This document shows positions 24,222 through 31,800 of a stretch of 34,427 nt of DNA, in pieces. This DNA is from Candidatus Scybalocola fimicaballi (lineage in GTDB: Bacteria; Bacteroidota; Bacteroidia; Bacteroidales; Paludibacteraceae): assembly GCA_002317115.1 (NCBI GenBank), contig DCIP01000103.1, positions 1 through 34,427 on the forward strand, in the 5' to 3' direction. The notes beneath the pieces are model-generated. The model had not been told where the DNA came from. It saw only the letters and a program-made list of their open reading frames with translations, and did not search any database. The first letter of the stretch is position 1, and the number at the start of each line of letters is the position of its first letter. The position numbers and the translations under genes were made by a program.

Positions 24222-27038
24222 TTATCTCATCAATGTGAAGTGTCCGAAATACTGCTTGTCGATATCATCGATGTTGATCTCGTACCAGTAGTCAGTGGCT
24301 GGCATCTTCTTGTCGTTGTATGTTCCATCCCAACCCTGATCGAAATCTTTTCCTGTTGTTGAAAGGATCAACTTGCCGAATCTGTCGTATATTCTGATAT
24401 TGCAGTCTGGATATACGTCAATATTCTTGATCCTCCAGAAGTCGTTCTCTCCATCATTGTTTGGTGTGAAATATGTAGGTGGCTCTGGTTCTGTAGCTTT
24501 CACCTCAATTTCTTCCTCTGCCGAACAACCTGTGCTGTCGTGAACCTGAAGCAAATGTTTTCCGTATGGCAAACGCTCCTGTCTGCCGAAGTTCGTTTCC
24601 AAAAGTCCAAGATCTTTTGTTCCCTGGTTTTTATCTTTGCTTCCGCCTAAGTACATGTGGTATGGCATTGTTCCTCCAGTCACTGTATACTCAACGCTTC
24701 TATCCTCTGGGTTGACGGAATCGATGCTTAGCTCAGGGATAGGGTTGACTTTGATTGTCTTAACTTCCTTAGCGTGACAACCCTTAGCATTTTTGTCGAC
24801 GTCTGATGGCAGATCCAAATCTGCAAAGATTGTGTATGTAGTTGTCTCTTCAAGGATAACTGTCGGATTCAATGAGTTGGATGGCACTTCTGGCTCCCAG
24901 TGGTAAGTAGGAGTTAGTGTCTTTCTATTTCTCGTATCGTATGCCTTTAGTTTGGCATCCAAAGTTGATTCCTGACCTTGACAAACCTCATCCTGGTTGT
25001 TGTACAATCTTAGTCTCAAAGAGATTTCTACAACCTCTATATTCCAAACTGTATCTATTTTACATCCAGATTCTGTGAATCCTTCTCTTATAAGCTGTGT
25101 TGGTCCAGCTACAGTGAATGAGTCTCCCCACAATATCTGATCCTTACAAATTAGCGTATCCATGTAAATAGTACCACCTTCTTTGACTGTCAAATGAAGT
25201 ATTGTTGTGCTATCACATCCGTTTGCTGCTCCACCTTTTATTACTGATTTCAAAAGTGTATCCTCAACCGGCTTAATGAAATATTCTCCGTTGAACTCAT
25301 AGTTGTCTGATGGACAAACAACCACTGATTTCTCAACTACAACTGGAGCATAAACTGTAATCATTGGTGTGATCAAACTGTCGCAACCCCAGATAGTTGT
25401 GTCGCGGACAACGGAACCCTTGATTGGACTCTTTGTCGCAGTGTTGTATGGGACTCCACCGTAAGATTCTCCCTCACATAAGAAGACATCTACTGTCGAC
25501 TCTTTCTTAGGGTGAACAAAGACATACTGCTCGTGACGACAACCGTCTTCGTCGAACTCGATTTTTGTTCCGACTTTCTCGTCAACTTCAGTATAGATCA
25601 TTGGAACATTGTCATCTGAAATGTATTGCTTGCCAACACAGATATGTTTGTCTTTGTCTTTTACGTTGCCAGACTCGACTCTCATGATCTGCTTCTGCAC
25701 TGTCTTCGGACATCCGTATGGCCAAAGCTCAGTCACAGGATATAATGTGACAATATCATCAAGAGGAAAATCTCCTGCTGTCTTATAATCATTGTTCAAA
25801 CATTGATGGACATACAAAGGCTCCAATGTCTCGTATTTGACATTCTTGACATGGAATAGCATTGAATTGTCTGAGCTTAAAATGTCCTCTACGTCTACAT
25901 CTGCGCTATTGCGTGAAATAGTCGTTCCTAAAATAGTTCTTGTAGAGTCTTGACAGATATCTACATTCATCTCATCACGCTCCTGGTTGACAACAAACTC
26001 TTTCTGAATTGAACAAAGTGAGTTTCCGATATTTCCCTTTGTGGCGACGACGACTTTATATGTTCCGTTGTCGTTTGCCTTAACAAAAGAAGGAATGGTA
26101 TAACTGATGTCTTTTGAAGAAGAATATGTTGAAGGTCCTCCTAATTCAACAAATGCTTTTTTGCCTTCGTCATATTTATACCATTGATATACTACATTCG
26201 AGTAGTCTGTTCCAAAAAATGAGTCGAACTCGCTCTGATTGTATGTGGTAGTCAACGTTGCTGGCTCCTTGTAGAAGAAAGTTCCAGCTTTGATATTTAT
26301 TGTCGGCTGGTTGACAGCAATCTCAATATCATCAAGAGCAAAGTCGTATCCTACTGGTTCAACGCTATTTGCGATGATTTCAAAATATACTTTGTTGATA
26401 TCGTCTCGATTTAGTGTGAACTGTGTTTCCATTTTCGTCCATTCTCCTGGAGTAACGGTACTTGGATGCAAATCAGTATGTAGTGGGGTTCCGACGTCTT
26501 TGCTACCATCTGTTATCCCGTCCTTGATTGATAAGGTCACCAAGTTTCCAGCATCTTCTTTTGAAGCACTGGCCATATATGCGGTAAATTTAAATAGTAC
26601 TCCAGAACAATCAACAGGCAATGCTTTTCTATATAGCACCAAATCGTTATATTGATTTGCTAAATCTCTGTCTGAATCGAAAATCATAAAATATCCTTTG
26701 TCCGGATTGTCTGGATATGTGTGGTCTCCGAAATTTGCCCAATTTAGATAGGAAAGGAGTAGAGCTTCATTCCAGCTGTTTTTTGCAGCTGTTGATTTCA
26801 AAACCATATATTCTCCTGGAGTTCCACTCAAATCACCTTTGAATTTCAGTGGAGTATAGAATCCACCCTCTGCGTCTGCATCATTGTCGTGTGGCGCAGC
26901 TGTACAGATTGCTGGATCTCCATCTTTGTTTCCACCAAAATCCTCTTTTGACACAACGCGCCATTCCATCGCATTCGCCGTAAGGCATGTTGCCGATGCG
27001 GATAGTCCTAATAATATTTTAGTAAAATTCTTCATCAT
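24222..27038 (-). CDS. Large secreted multidomain protein with T9SS type B (CHU_C) sorting domain
   Basis: 938 residues from the ATG at 27038. Order: signal peptide (about 1-22, ends TANA), a jelly-roll domain (about 25-250; ALDDIEIAV closes it), an Ig-like domain (about 255-350), a central region of several Cys-containing units each built on a C..D.. start and GCDS(T/L)I.. strand (about 360-640), a PKD-like module with YHWEPEVPS and TTTYTIFADL (about 660-760), a final Ig-like unit, and a C-terminal CHU_C domain with YFTPNNDGENDFW, IRIYDRFGKLI and GHFTLMR. The last is the gliding-motility/T9SS type B sorting signal. Likely a cell-surface adhesin. Its GCDS-to-PKD section is repeated in the protein at 31801-32760. 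Confidence 0.88.
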   Translation of the reverse strand: MMKNFTKILLGLSASATCLTANAMEWRVVSKEDFGGNKDGDPAICTAAPHDNDADAEGGFYTPLKFKGDLSGTPGEYMVLKSTAAKNSWNEALLLSYLNWANFGDHTYPDNPDKGYFMIFDSDRDLANQYNDLVLYRKALPVDCSGVLFKFTAYMASASKEDAGNLVTLSIKDGITDGSKDVGTPLHTDLHPSTVTPGEWTKMETQFTLNRDDINKVYFEIIANSVEPVGYDFALDDIEIAVNQPTINIKAGTFFYKEPATLTTTYNQSEFDSFFGTDYSNVVYQWYKYDEGKKAFVELGGPSTYSSSKDISYTIPSFVKANDNGTYKVVVATKGNIGNSLCSIQKEFVVNQERDEMNVDICQDSTRTILGTTISRNSADVDVEDILSSDNSMLFHVKNVKYETLEPLYVHQCLNNDYKTAGDFPLDDIVTLYPVTELWPYGCPKTVQKQIMRVESGNVKDKDKHICVGKQYISDDNVPMIYTEVDEKVGTKIEFDEDGCRHEQYVFVHPKKESTVDVFLCEGESYGGVPYNTATKSPIKGSVVRDTTIWGCDSLITPMITVYAPVVVEKSVVVCPSDNYEFNGEYFIKPVEDTLLKSVIKGGAANGCDSTTILHLTVKEGGTIYMDTLICKDQILWGDSFTVAGPTQLIREGFTESGCKIDTVWNIEVVEISLRLRLYNNQDEVCQGQESTLDAKLKAYDTRNRKTLTPTYHWEPEVPSNSLNPTVILEETTTYTIFADLDLPSDVDKNAKGCHAKEVKTIKVNPIPELSIDSVNPEDRSVEYTVTGGTMPYHMYLGGSKDKNQGTKDLGLLETNFGRQERLPYGKHLLQVHDSTGCSAEEEIEVKATEPEPPTYFTPNNDGENDFWRIKNIDVYPDCNIRIYDRFGKLILSTTGKDFDQGWDGTYNDKKMPATDYWYEINIDDIDKQYFGHFTLMR

Positions 27039-27076
27039 ACTTAAACCCCTATTAATCACATAATTTTTCTACATAG

Positions 27077-27084
27077 CAAAAATA
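27077..27084 (-). promoter_or_regulatory. -7 promoter element for the type B secreted protein
   Basis: CAAAAATA on the plus strand is TATTTTTG on the minus strand, 38 bases upstream of the ATG at 27038. No clear -33. Confidence 0.45.
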
Positions 27085-27157
27085 GTAATTTTCCTAATGT
27101 TGTATTCTTTTTTTTGGATTTTTTAACGGTTGCCTATTGTAGAACATAAAAACTAAA

Positions 27158-27353
27158 CAAAAATGCCACACCGTGATTAAATTAAACTCCTCTGAAATAA
27201 GGAATTGGGGTACGCGTTTCCTTTGTAATCCTCCGTGCGATGCAAAACAAGGATGCAAGCAACCTTGAGTCGAGGCCCGCCATTGTAAACGACAATTTCA
27301 CCCGGTAAGTTGTAATAATTGTAAAGTTTAACAATCAATTGACGGTGTGGCAT
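27158..27353 (-). ncRNA. Structured non-coding RNA, probable 6S RNA
   Basis: About 196 bases in the gap between two divergent genes. The two ends form a perfect 12-bp stem (ATGCCACACCGT at 27353-27342 with its complement at 27174-27163), followed at once by TTTTTG, a terminator-like end. Just inside, TTAAACT pairs with AGTTTAA and GATT with AATC. Then come two facing unpaired arms of about 20 bases, a GGGT/ACCC plus CGTTT/AAACG helix and an apical CAAGG...CCTTG hairpin. A rod with a large central bubble, about 190 bases long, is the architecture of 6S RNA, which mimics an open promoter and binds RNA polymerase. A promoter lies four bases upstream. The RNA is well supported; the 6S identity is inferred from shape and size. 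Confidence 0.72.
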
Positions 27354-27356
27354 CGA

Positions 27357-27387
27357 CAAAGTTAGCCTTTTTTACGCATTTGGCAAT
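27357..27387 (-). promoter_or_regulatory. Promoter for the non-coding RNA (ATTG - 19 bp - TAACTTTG)
   Basis: Minus strand: ATTG (27387-27384), 19-bp spacer, TAACTTTG (27364-27357), an exact -7 match with the same spacing as the trpB promoter. Predicted start lies at about 27350-27353, at the base of the closing stem. Confidence 0.75.
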
Positions 27388-27406
27388 ATTTTACGCTTTT
27401 TTTCCA

Positions 27407-27414
27407 TACTTTTG
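27407..27414 (+). promoter_or_regulatory. -7 promoter element for the RsmI-like gene
   Basis: TACTTTTG, exact TAnnTTTG, 20 bases upstream of the ATG at 27435. The nearest TTTG (27379-27382) is 24 bp away, longer than usual. It is divergent from the non-coding RNA promoter, with the two sharing about 60 bases. Confidence 0.5.
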
Positions 27415-27434
27415 CCACCGTATTTGATTCTTAT

Positions 27435-28148
27435 ATGGCAAAAAAAGGTACTATTTATTTAATCCCAAACACTCTTGGTGATTGCGATATTGATAATCTG
27501 TTCCCACAATATAATTATGTGGTGATTCGCAGATTGCGTCATTTTATCGTGGAGGACGTTCGTACTGTCCGTAGATTCCTAAAACGTGTTGACAAGGAAA
27601 TAGATATAGATGCATTGACATTCTATACTTTAAATAAACATACGTCTCCAGAAGAGATTTCAACATTCTTAAACCCTGTCCTTGAGGGTAACGACGTGGG
27701 TATTATTTCCGAAGCTGGTTGCCCATGTGTGGCTGATCCCGGAGCAGAGGTCGTTAAAATAGCTCAGAGGAAGGAGATTAAGGTTGTTCCGATGGTTGGC
27801 CCGTCGTCGATACTAATGGGCCTTATGGCTTCTGGATTCAACGGACAGAGTTTTGCTTTCGTAGGTTATCTTCCTATTGAGTCGGGCGACAGATTGAATA
27901 CAATCAAGAAACTTGAACATCGTGCTTCAAGCGAACACCAGTCTCAAATTTTCATTGAGACTCCTTATCGTAATATGAAAATGATCGAGACTCTTTTGCA
28001 GAATCTCCAGCCTAACACTCTTCTTTGTGTGGCTTGTGACGTGACTCTCGAGACTGAGTATATTGTTACGAAGACGGTGGCGGAATGGAAAAAGACGACG
28101 TTGCCAGACTTAAACAAACGTCCTTCTATTTTTATTATCTATAAATGA
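27435..28148 (+). CDS. RsmI-like SAM-dependent methyltransferase (tetrapyrrole methylase fold)
   Basis: A 237-residue protein of the tetrapyrrole-methylase superfamily, close to RsmI, which 2'-O-methylates C1402 of 16S rRNA. Visible features: the N-terminal GTIYLIPNTLGD strand-loop, DVGIISEAGCPCVADPG (about 87-103; family motif SDAGxPxxSDPG), VVPMVGPSSILMGLMASG (about 116-133) and the FVGYLP segment. It is shorter than classical RsmI (about 280) and lacks its usual C-terminal part, as in the second RsmI-like subgroup seen in Bacteroidetes. The stop overlaps an upstream in-frame ATG of the next gene, though that gene probably starts 21 bases later. Confidence 0.85.
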   Translation: MAKKGTIYLIPNTLGDCDIDNLFPQYNYVVIRRLRHFIVEDVRTVRRFLKRVDKEIDIDALTFYTLNKHTSPEEISTFLNPVLEGNDVGIISEAGCPCVADPGAEVVKIAQRKEIKVVPMVGPSSILMGLMASGFNGQSFAFVGYLPIESGDRLNTIKKLEHRASSEHQSQIFIETPYRNMKMIETLLQNLQPNTLLCVACDVTLETEYIVTKTVAEWKKTTLPDLNKRPSIFIIYK

Positions 28149-28165
28149 ATATAATTATTAATGAT

Positions 28166-29317
28166 ATGCGAAAGCTTTTATTTTGGTTGATGATGATGGT
28201 TTTTGTGCCATCTTTGGTAGTTTCTTGTTCTGATGATGATTCTGATTCTCCAGCAGATTCGATTGACATTCAATATGTTAAAAGAATTTTAAGTGGGGAA
28301 TACGTTGCTTTTACTAAAGTGACAGTCAATAGCGTAGACAAAACGTTGCTTGACGGTGGTTGCCCAACTCGTTTGGTGTTTGGATGGGATGATGATTCTT
28401 TGTCTGTTATGATTCCTGAGATGAAAATTGGTAATATGCCCTTCGCTATAAGCTATAAGTCTAATTGTGAGATTGTTAAACTTAATAGTTGGGAGGCTGA
28501 TGAACATGCAGGTGGAAATGACTCTTGGATTAAGTTTGTAGGAACTAATGGCTATGTGTCTATGGGAGACTCTCTTAAACCTAATGGTTCATCTATTAAA
28601 GGTTATTTTAATCCTGATACTAAAGTTATCGAATTTGAGATCGATTATAATGTGATGAATGTCCGTACCATTTGTGAACGTCAGGTACTTGATGTTGAGA
28701 GAACAAGAGATTATGATGTCGAAATGGAAAAATATATGAAGGCTTTGAATGAGATGAAAAAAGAGAATGGATTGGATGTTACACCTCCTTCAAATACAAA
28801 GGATGATTCTGATGTCCCTTCTAGTCCTGGTGCAGTCGTTTCATTAAATGCCATTAAAGGAATGCTCCAAGATGATATCGTGTTGAATTCTGATGTGACT
28901 GTAGGAGGAAGAGTGATGGCTCAATCTGTTCCAACTATTGTGAATTTCAAATGGTCTGGTGATGTCATGTCAGTTAAGTTGGAGAACTTGTCGATCGGGA
29001 AAATGCCGTTCGCACTAAATTTCTCTTGTGAAAGCCAAAATGTTGAGATGACAGAAGAAGAGTTGAGCAAATACTCTGCTGCATGGTATAAGTTCAGTGG
29101 CAATGGAGGTGCGGTTTCTTCTACTCCTTCAATGCCTTCTGTGAGTGGTAATGAAGGCGAGGTAGTATGCTATTTTAATCCATCCACAATGCAGATTGCC
29201 TTAAACATCAATTTCAATACTTCAGGAGCAATTGCTAGTTTTGACAGTCAGGTGATTGACTACACTCGTATCGACAACTATGATAAAGAGTTAGTGGAGT
29301 ATCAGAAATCCAAATGA
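28166..29317 (+). CDS. Lipoprotein with two tandem DUF4840-like domains
   Basis: 383 residues from the ATG at 28166; lipobox VVSC at about residue 20 followed by SDDDSDS, an acidic surface-export tail. Two related units follow (about 28-190 and 225-380). Matching landmarks are IGNMPFAISY and IGKMPFALNF, the WIKFVG/WYKFSG strand, YFNPDTKVIEFEIDYN and YFNPSTMQIALNINFN, and the tails RTRDYDVEMEKY and RIDNYDKELVEY. A polar linker with PPSNTKDDSD joins them. The layout resembles DUF4840 lipoproteins. The 28145 ATG would add seven residues before the signal peptide and is less likely. Function unknown. Confidence 0.72.
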   Translation: MRKLLFWLMMMVFVPSLVVSCSDDDSDSPADSIDIQYVKRILSGEYVAFTKVTVNSVDKTLLDGGCPTRLVFGWDDDSLSVMIPEMKIGNMPFAISYKSNCEIVKLNSWEADEHAGGNDSWIKFVGTNGYVSMGDSLKPNGSSIKGYFNPDTKVIEFEIDYNVMNVRTICERQVLDVERTRDYDVEMEKYMKALNEMKKENGLDVTPPSNTKDDSDVPSSPGAVVSLNAIKGMLQDDIVLNSDVTVGGRVMAQSVPTIVNFKWSGDVMSVKLENLSIGKMPFALNFSCESQNVEMTEEELSKYSAAWYKFSGNGGAVSSTPSMPSVSGNEGEVVCYFNPSTMQIALNINFNTSGAIASFDSQVIDYTRIDNYDKELVEYQKSK

Positions 29318-29339
29318 AAATTGTTGAGATAAAACTTTT

Positions 29340-29373
29340 AAGGGTGGGTGTTTGACTCACCCCTTATTTTTTT
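29340..29373 (+). terminator. Terminator after the DUF4840-like lipoprotein
   Basis: AAGGGTGGGT (29340-29349) pairs with ACTCACCCCTT (29355-29365), with one bulge and one G-U, loop GTTTG, followed by A then a T run to 29373. Confidence 0.8.
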
Positions 29374-29390
29374 ACCATTTTTGTTTTTAT

Positions 29391-29421
29391 TTTGCGTAAT
29401 AAATTCAAATCATTAACTTTG
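29391..29421 (+). promoter_or_regulatory. Canonical promoter for trpB2 (TTTG - 19 bp - TAACTTTG)
   Basis: Perfect matches to both Bacteroidetes elements: TTTG at 29391-29394 and TAACTTTG at 29414-29421 with a 19-bp spacer. It is the best promoter in the window; the ATG lies 29 bases downstream. Confidence 0.8.
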
Positions 29422-29450
29422 TAAGAAAATATTTTGATATAATTTAATCC

Positions 29451-30824
29451 ATGGAACAGAAAATACCATACAAGATTTATCTATCGGAGGATGAAATCCC
29501 TACAGCTTGGTACAACCTTCGTGCTGATATGAAACAGAAGCCAGCTCCACTTCTAAACCCAGGAACTCTAAAACCACTTACCGCAGATGAGCTTAGTGCT
29601 GTGTTCTGCCGCGAATTGGTTGAGCAGGAGCTTGATGATACAACAAGATTCATTCCTATTCCAGAGGAAATCCGCAATTTCTATAAGATGTACCGTCCTT
29701 CACCAGTAGTTCGTGCTTACTGTTTGGAGAAGGCTCTTGGCACTCCTGCTGAGATTTATTATAAGTTTGAGGGTAACAATACATCTGGTAGTCACAAACT
29801 AAATTCTGCTATCGCTCAGGCATATTACGCTAAGAAGCAGGGATTGAAGGGTGTGACAACAGAGACAGGTGCTGGACAGTGGGGTACAGCTCTTTCTATG
29901 GCTTGCTCTTATTTCGGTCTTGACTGTAAGGTGTTCATGGTAAAATGTTCATATGAGCAGAAGCCATTCCGTCGTGAGGTAATGCGTACATACGGTGCGT
30001 CTATCACTCCATCTCCATCAAACACAACAGAAATCGGACGTAAGATCCTTGAGGAGTTCCCTGGCACAACAGGTTCTCTAGGATGTGCAATCTCTGAGGC
30101 AGTTGAGGTTGCTACTCATAATGATGGTTACCGCTATGTTTTGGGTAGTGTGTTGAATCAGGTCCTTCTTCACCAGAGTGTTATAGGTCTTGAGGCTAAG
30201 GCAGCTCTTGATAAGTATGGTGTTAAACCAGATATCATTATCGGTTGTGCTGGTGGTGGATCAAACCTTGGTGGCCTAATCGGACCATTCATGGGTGAGA
30301 AGTTGAGAGGTGAGAATGACTACAGAATCATCGCTGTTGAGCCTGCATCTTGCCCAAGCTTCACTCGTGGTAAGTACGCTTACGACTTCTGCGATACAGG
30401 TAAGATCTGTCCTCTAGCTAAGATGTATACTCTTGGTAGCGGATTTATTCCTTCTGCAAGCCACGCTGGTGGTCTTCGTTTCCACGGAATGACTACTACA
30501 CTTTCAGAGCTTTACCACCAGGGTATGATGGAGGCTGTCGCTGTTGAGCAGACAAGTGTATTTGATGCTGCAACTCAGTTCGCTCGTGTTGAGGGTATCC
30601 TTCCGGCTCCAGAGTCGTCTCACGCAATCCGCGTCGCTATCGATGAGGCTTTGAAGTGCAAGCAGACAGGTGAGAAGAAGAAAATCCTATTCGGTCTTAC
30701 TGGTACTGGTTACTTCGACCTTGTTGCTTACGAGAAGTACAACAACGGTGAGATGGGTGATTACATCCCAACTGACGAGGATATCAAGAAGGGTTGGGCT
30801 TCAATGCCAAAGGTTGACCTTTAA
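29451..30824 (+). CDS. trpB: Tryptophan synthase beta chain, TrpB2 type
   Basis: PLP enzyme joining indole and serine to make tryptophan. 457 residues, longer than TrpB1 (about 400) because of the TrpB2-type N-terminal extension (about 1-80, IPTAWYNLRADM). The PLP lysine is about Lys116 in GNNTSGSHKLNSA; ETGAGQWG (about 139) and the phosphate-binding GCAGGGSNLGG loop follow. RPSPVVRA replaces the usual RPTPL. TrpB2 proteins often do not pair with TrpA, and no trpA or other trp gene lies here. Its own strong promoter and a terminator make it a single-gene unit. It may salvage indole taken from neighbours; that is inference. Confidence 0.93.
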   Translation: MEQKIPYKIYLSEDEIPTAWYNLRADMKQKPAPLLNPGTLKPLTADELSAVFCRELVEQELDDTTRFIPIPEEIRNFYKMYRPSPVVRAYCLEKALGTPAEIYYKFEGNNTSGSHKLNSAIAQAYYAKKQGLKGVTTETGAGQWGTALSMACSYFGLDCKVFMVKCSYEQKPFRREVMRTYGASITPSPSNTTEIGRKILEEFPGTTGSLGCAISEAVEVATHNDGYRYVLGSVLNQVLLHQSVIGLEAKAALDKYGVKPDIIIGCAGGGSNLGGLIGPFMGEKLRGENDYRIIAVEPASCPSFTRGKYAYDFCDTGKICPLAKMYTLGSGFIPSASHAGGLRFHGMTTTLSELYHQGMMEAVAVEQTSVFDAATQFARVEGILPAPESSHAIRVAIDEALKCKQTGEKKKILFGLTGTGYFDLVAYEKYNNGEMGDYIPTDEDIKKGWASMPKVDL

Positions 30825-30832
30825 TAAAATTT

Positions 30833-30856
30833 ATAATGCATAATTCATAATGCATA
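30833..30856. repeat. Two direct copies of ATAATGCATA
   Basis: ATAATGCATA at 30833-30842 and 30847-30856, separated by ATTC, directly after the trpB stop. Each contains the palindrome ATGCAT. No function evident. Confidence 0.5.
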
Positions 30857-30863
30857 GACAAAC

Positions 30864-30896
30864 AATAAAGCCGGGCTTCAAAAGTCCGGCTTTATT
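30864..30896. terminator. Bidirectional terminator between trpB and the nitroreductase gene
   Basis: Near-perfect 15-bp stem (30864-30878 with 30882-30896; AATAAAGCCGGGCTT arm) with a 3-base loop and T-rich flank, serving both converging genes. Confidence 0.85.
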
Positions 30897-30904
30897 TGTT
30901 TCTT

Positions 30905-30926
30905 GTCAACGTCAACGTTAACGTTA
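30905..30926. repeat. Imperfect hexamer repeat (GTCAAC GTCAAC GTTAAC GTTA)
   Basis: Three and two-thirds units of a 6-base repeat, ending three bases from the stop codon of the nitroreductase gene. On the minus strand the unit reads ACGTTR. A similar tract lies at 33712-33740. Confidence 0.6.
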
Positions 30927-30928
30927 TA

Positions 30929-31657
30929 TTACATTCCTACAGGCTGAGAAAGAGTAACGTAACCGTTCTTCAAATTGATGAACTTAGCGATCTCCTCTCT
31001 ATCAATGTTTCCGCAGACGCAAGTTTTCAAGTCGTTAGCTGCACAGAATAGGTAGATGTTCTGGCTGATATAACCAGTGTCAGTGGCTCCGTAGAATGCC
31101 ATGCTGTGCTCATCCCAATCTTTCATCTTGTCGTAGTTGGCAACCATGATCAAATCAACGCCTGAATTAGCGTGGAATGGATTCTTTCCTGCCTGAGCAC
31201 GGAAATCTCCCTTGTTGACCAAAGTCAACTTGTGACCTACCGGATGATATAGATAAACTGCTGCTTTTGTGCAGACATAGACGTCAATCTCCTGAGCGTT
31301 TCTTGCTGTAGGTGCGGTTAGACGTGGGTCGTCAGCTGATGGACGGTTGACACCAGTTGCAGTCCAAAGAAGGTTAGAGATAGTCTGGTCCGACAAAGCG
31401 TCTGGCTTAAAGTTACGGTTAGTAGCACGAGCTGTCAAGGCATCGTATAGAGGCATGCCACCAGTTGTCTGAGGAGCAGGAAGAATGATTGAGTCTGCCA
31501 CCAAAGTGTCGATTGAGAAAACTGGATTTTCTTCCTTAGCGGCACATGTAGATTCTGCCTTTCCAGCGCAAGTTTCTGCTTTTTCTGGCTTGCTGCAAGA
31601 AGATAGCGATGCAAGTACGCAAGCTACAGAAAAAGCTGAAGTTAAAAGTTTCTTCAT
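30929..31657 (-). CDS. Nitroreductase/SagB-type FMN oxidoreductase lipoprotein
   Basis: 242 residues: lipoprotein signal peptide with lipobox LSSC (Cys21), a Cys-containing low-complexity linker (about 25-45, ETCAGKAESTCAAKEE) and a nitroreductase fold of the SagB/ThcOx kind. Fold landmarks are RATNRNFKPDALSDQTIS and LLWTATGVNRP near the start of the domain, TAPTARNAQEIDVYV, and TDTGYISQNIYLFCAANDL with CVCG near the end, which bind FMN in related enzymes. Cytosolic members use NAD(P)H; a lipoprotein form would act in the periplasm with another electron donor. The substrate is unknown. A TATTTTTG -7 element lies 66 bases upstream. Confidence 0.83.
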   Translation of the reverse strand: MKKLLTSAFSVACVLASLSSCSKPEKAETCAGKAESTCAAKEENPVFSIDTLVADSIILPAPQTTGGMPLYDALTARATNRNFKPDALSDQTISNLLWTATGVNRPSADDPRLTAPTARNAQEIDVYVCTKAAVYLYHPVGHKLTLVNKGDFRAQAGKNPFHANSGVDLIMVANYDKMKDWDEHSMAFYGATDTGYISQNIYLFCAANDLKTCVCGNIDREEIAKFINLKNGYVTLSQPVGM

Positions 31658-31723
31658 TTTTAGTGTATGATTATTATGTTTGTTGAATTTCTGCTACGAC
31701 GTCGCAGTAAATTGTTGTGATTG

Positions 31724-31731
31724 CAAAAATA
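31724..31731 (-). promoter_or_regulatory. -7 promoter element for the nitroreductase-like gene
   Basis: CAAAAATA on the plus strand, TATTTTTG on the minus strand. No convincing -33. Confidence 0.4.
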
Positions 31732-31747
31732 TAAAATTTTGACAAAT

Positions 31748-31783
31748 AAAAATGGACACGACTGCTTGACGTGCCCATTTTTT
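31748..31783 (-). terminator. Terminator after the secreted paralogue
   Basis: AAAAATGGACACG (31748-31760) with CGTGCCCATTTTT (31770-31782). The one non-Watson-Crick position is G-U when read on the minus strand but A-C on the plus strand, so it is built for the minus-strand gene at 31801. Confidence 0.82.
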
Positions 31784-31800
31784 AATAAACCGAGATGATA

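Noticed and set aside
27177..27359. 60-codon minus-strand open frame in the intergenic gap
   Set aside because: It starts in the promoter and ends inside the 3' arm of the structured RNA candidate; TTG start, no recognisable protein features. The RNA explains the sequence better.
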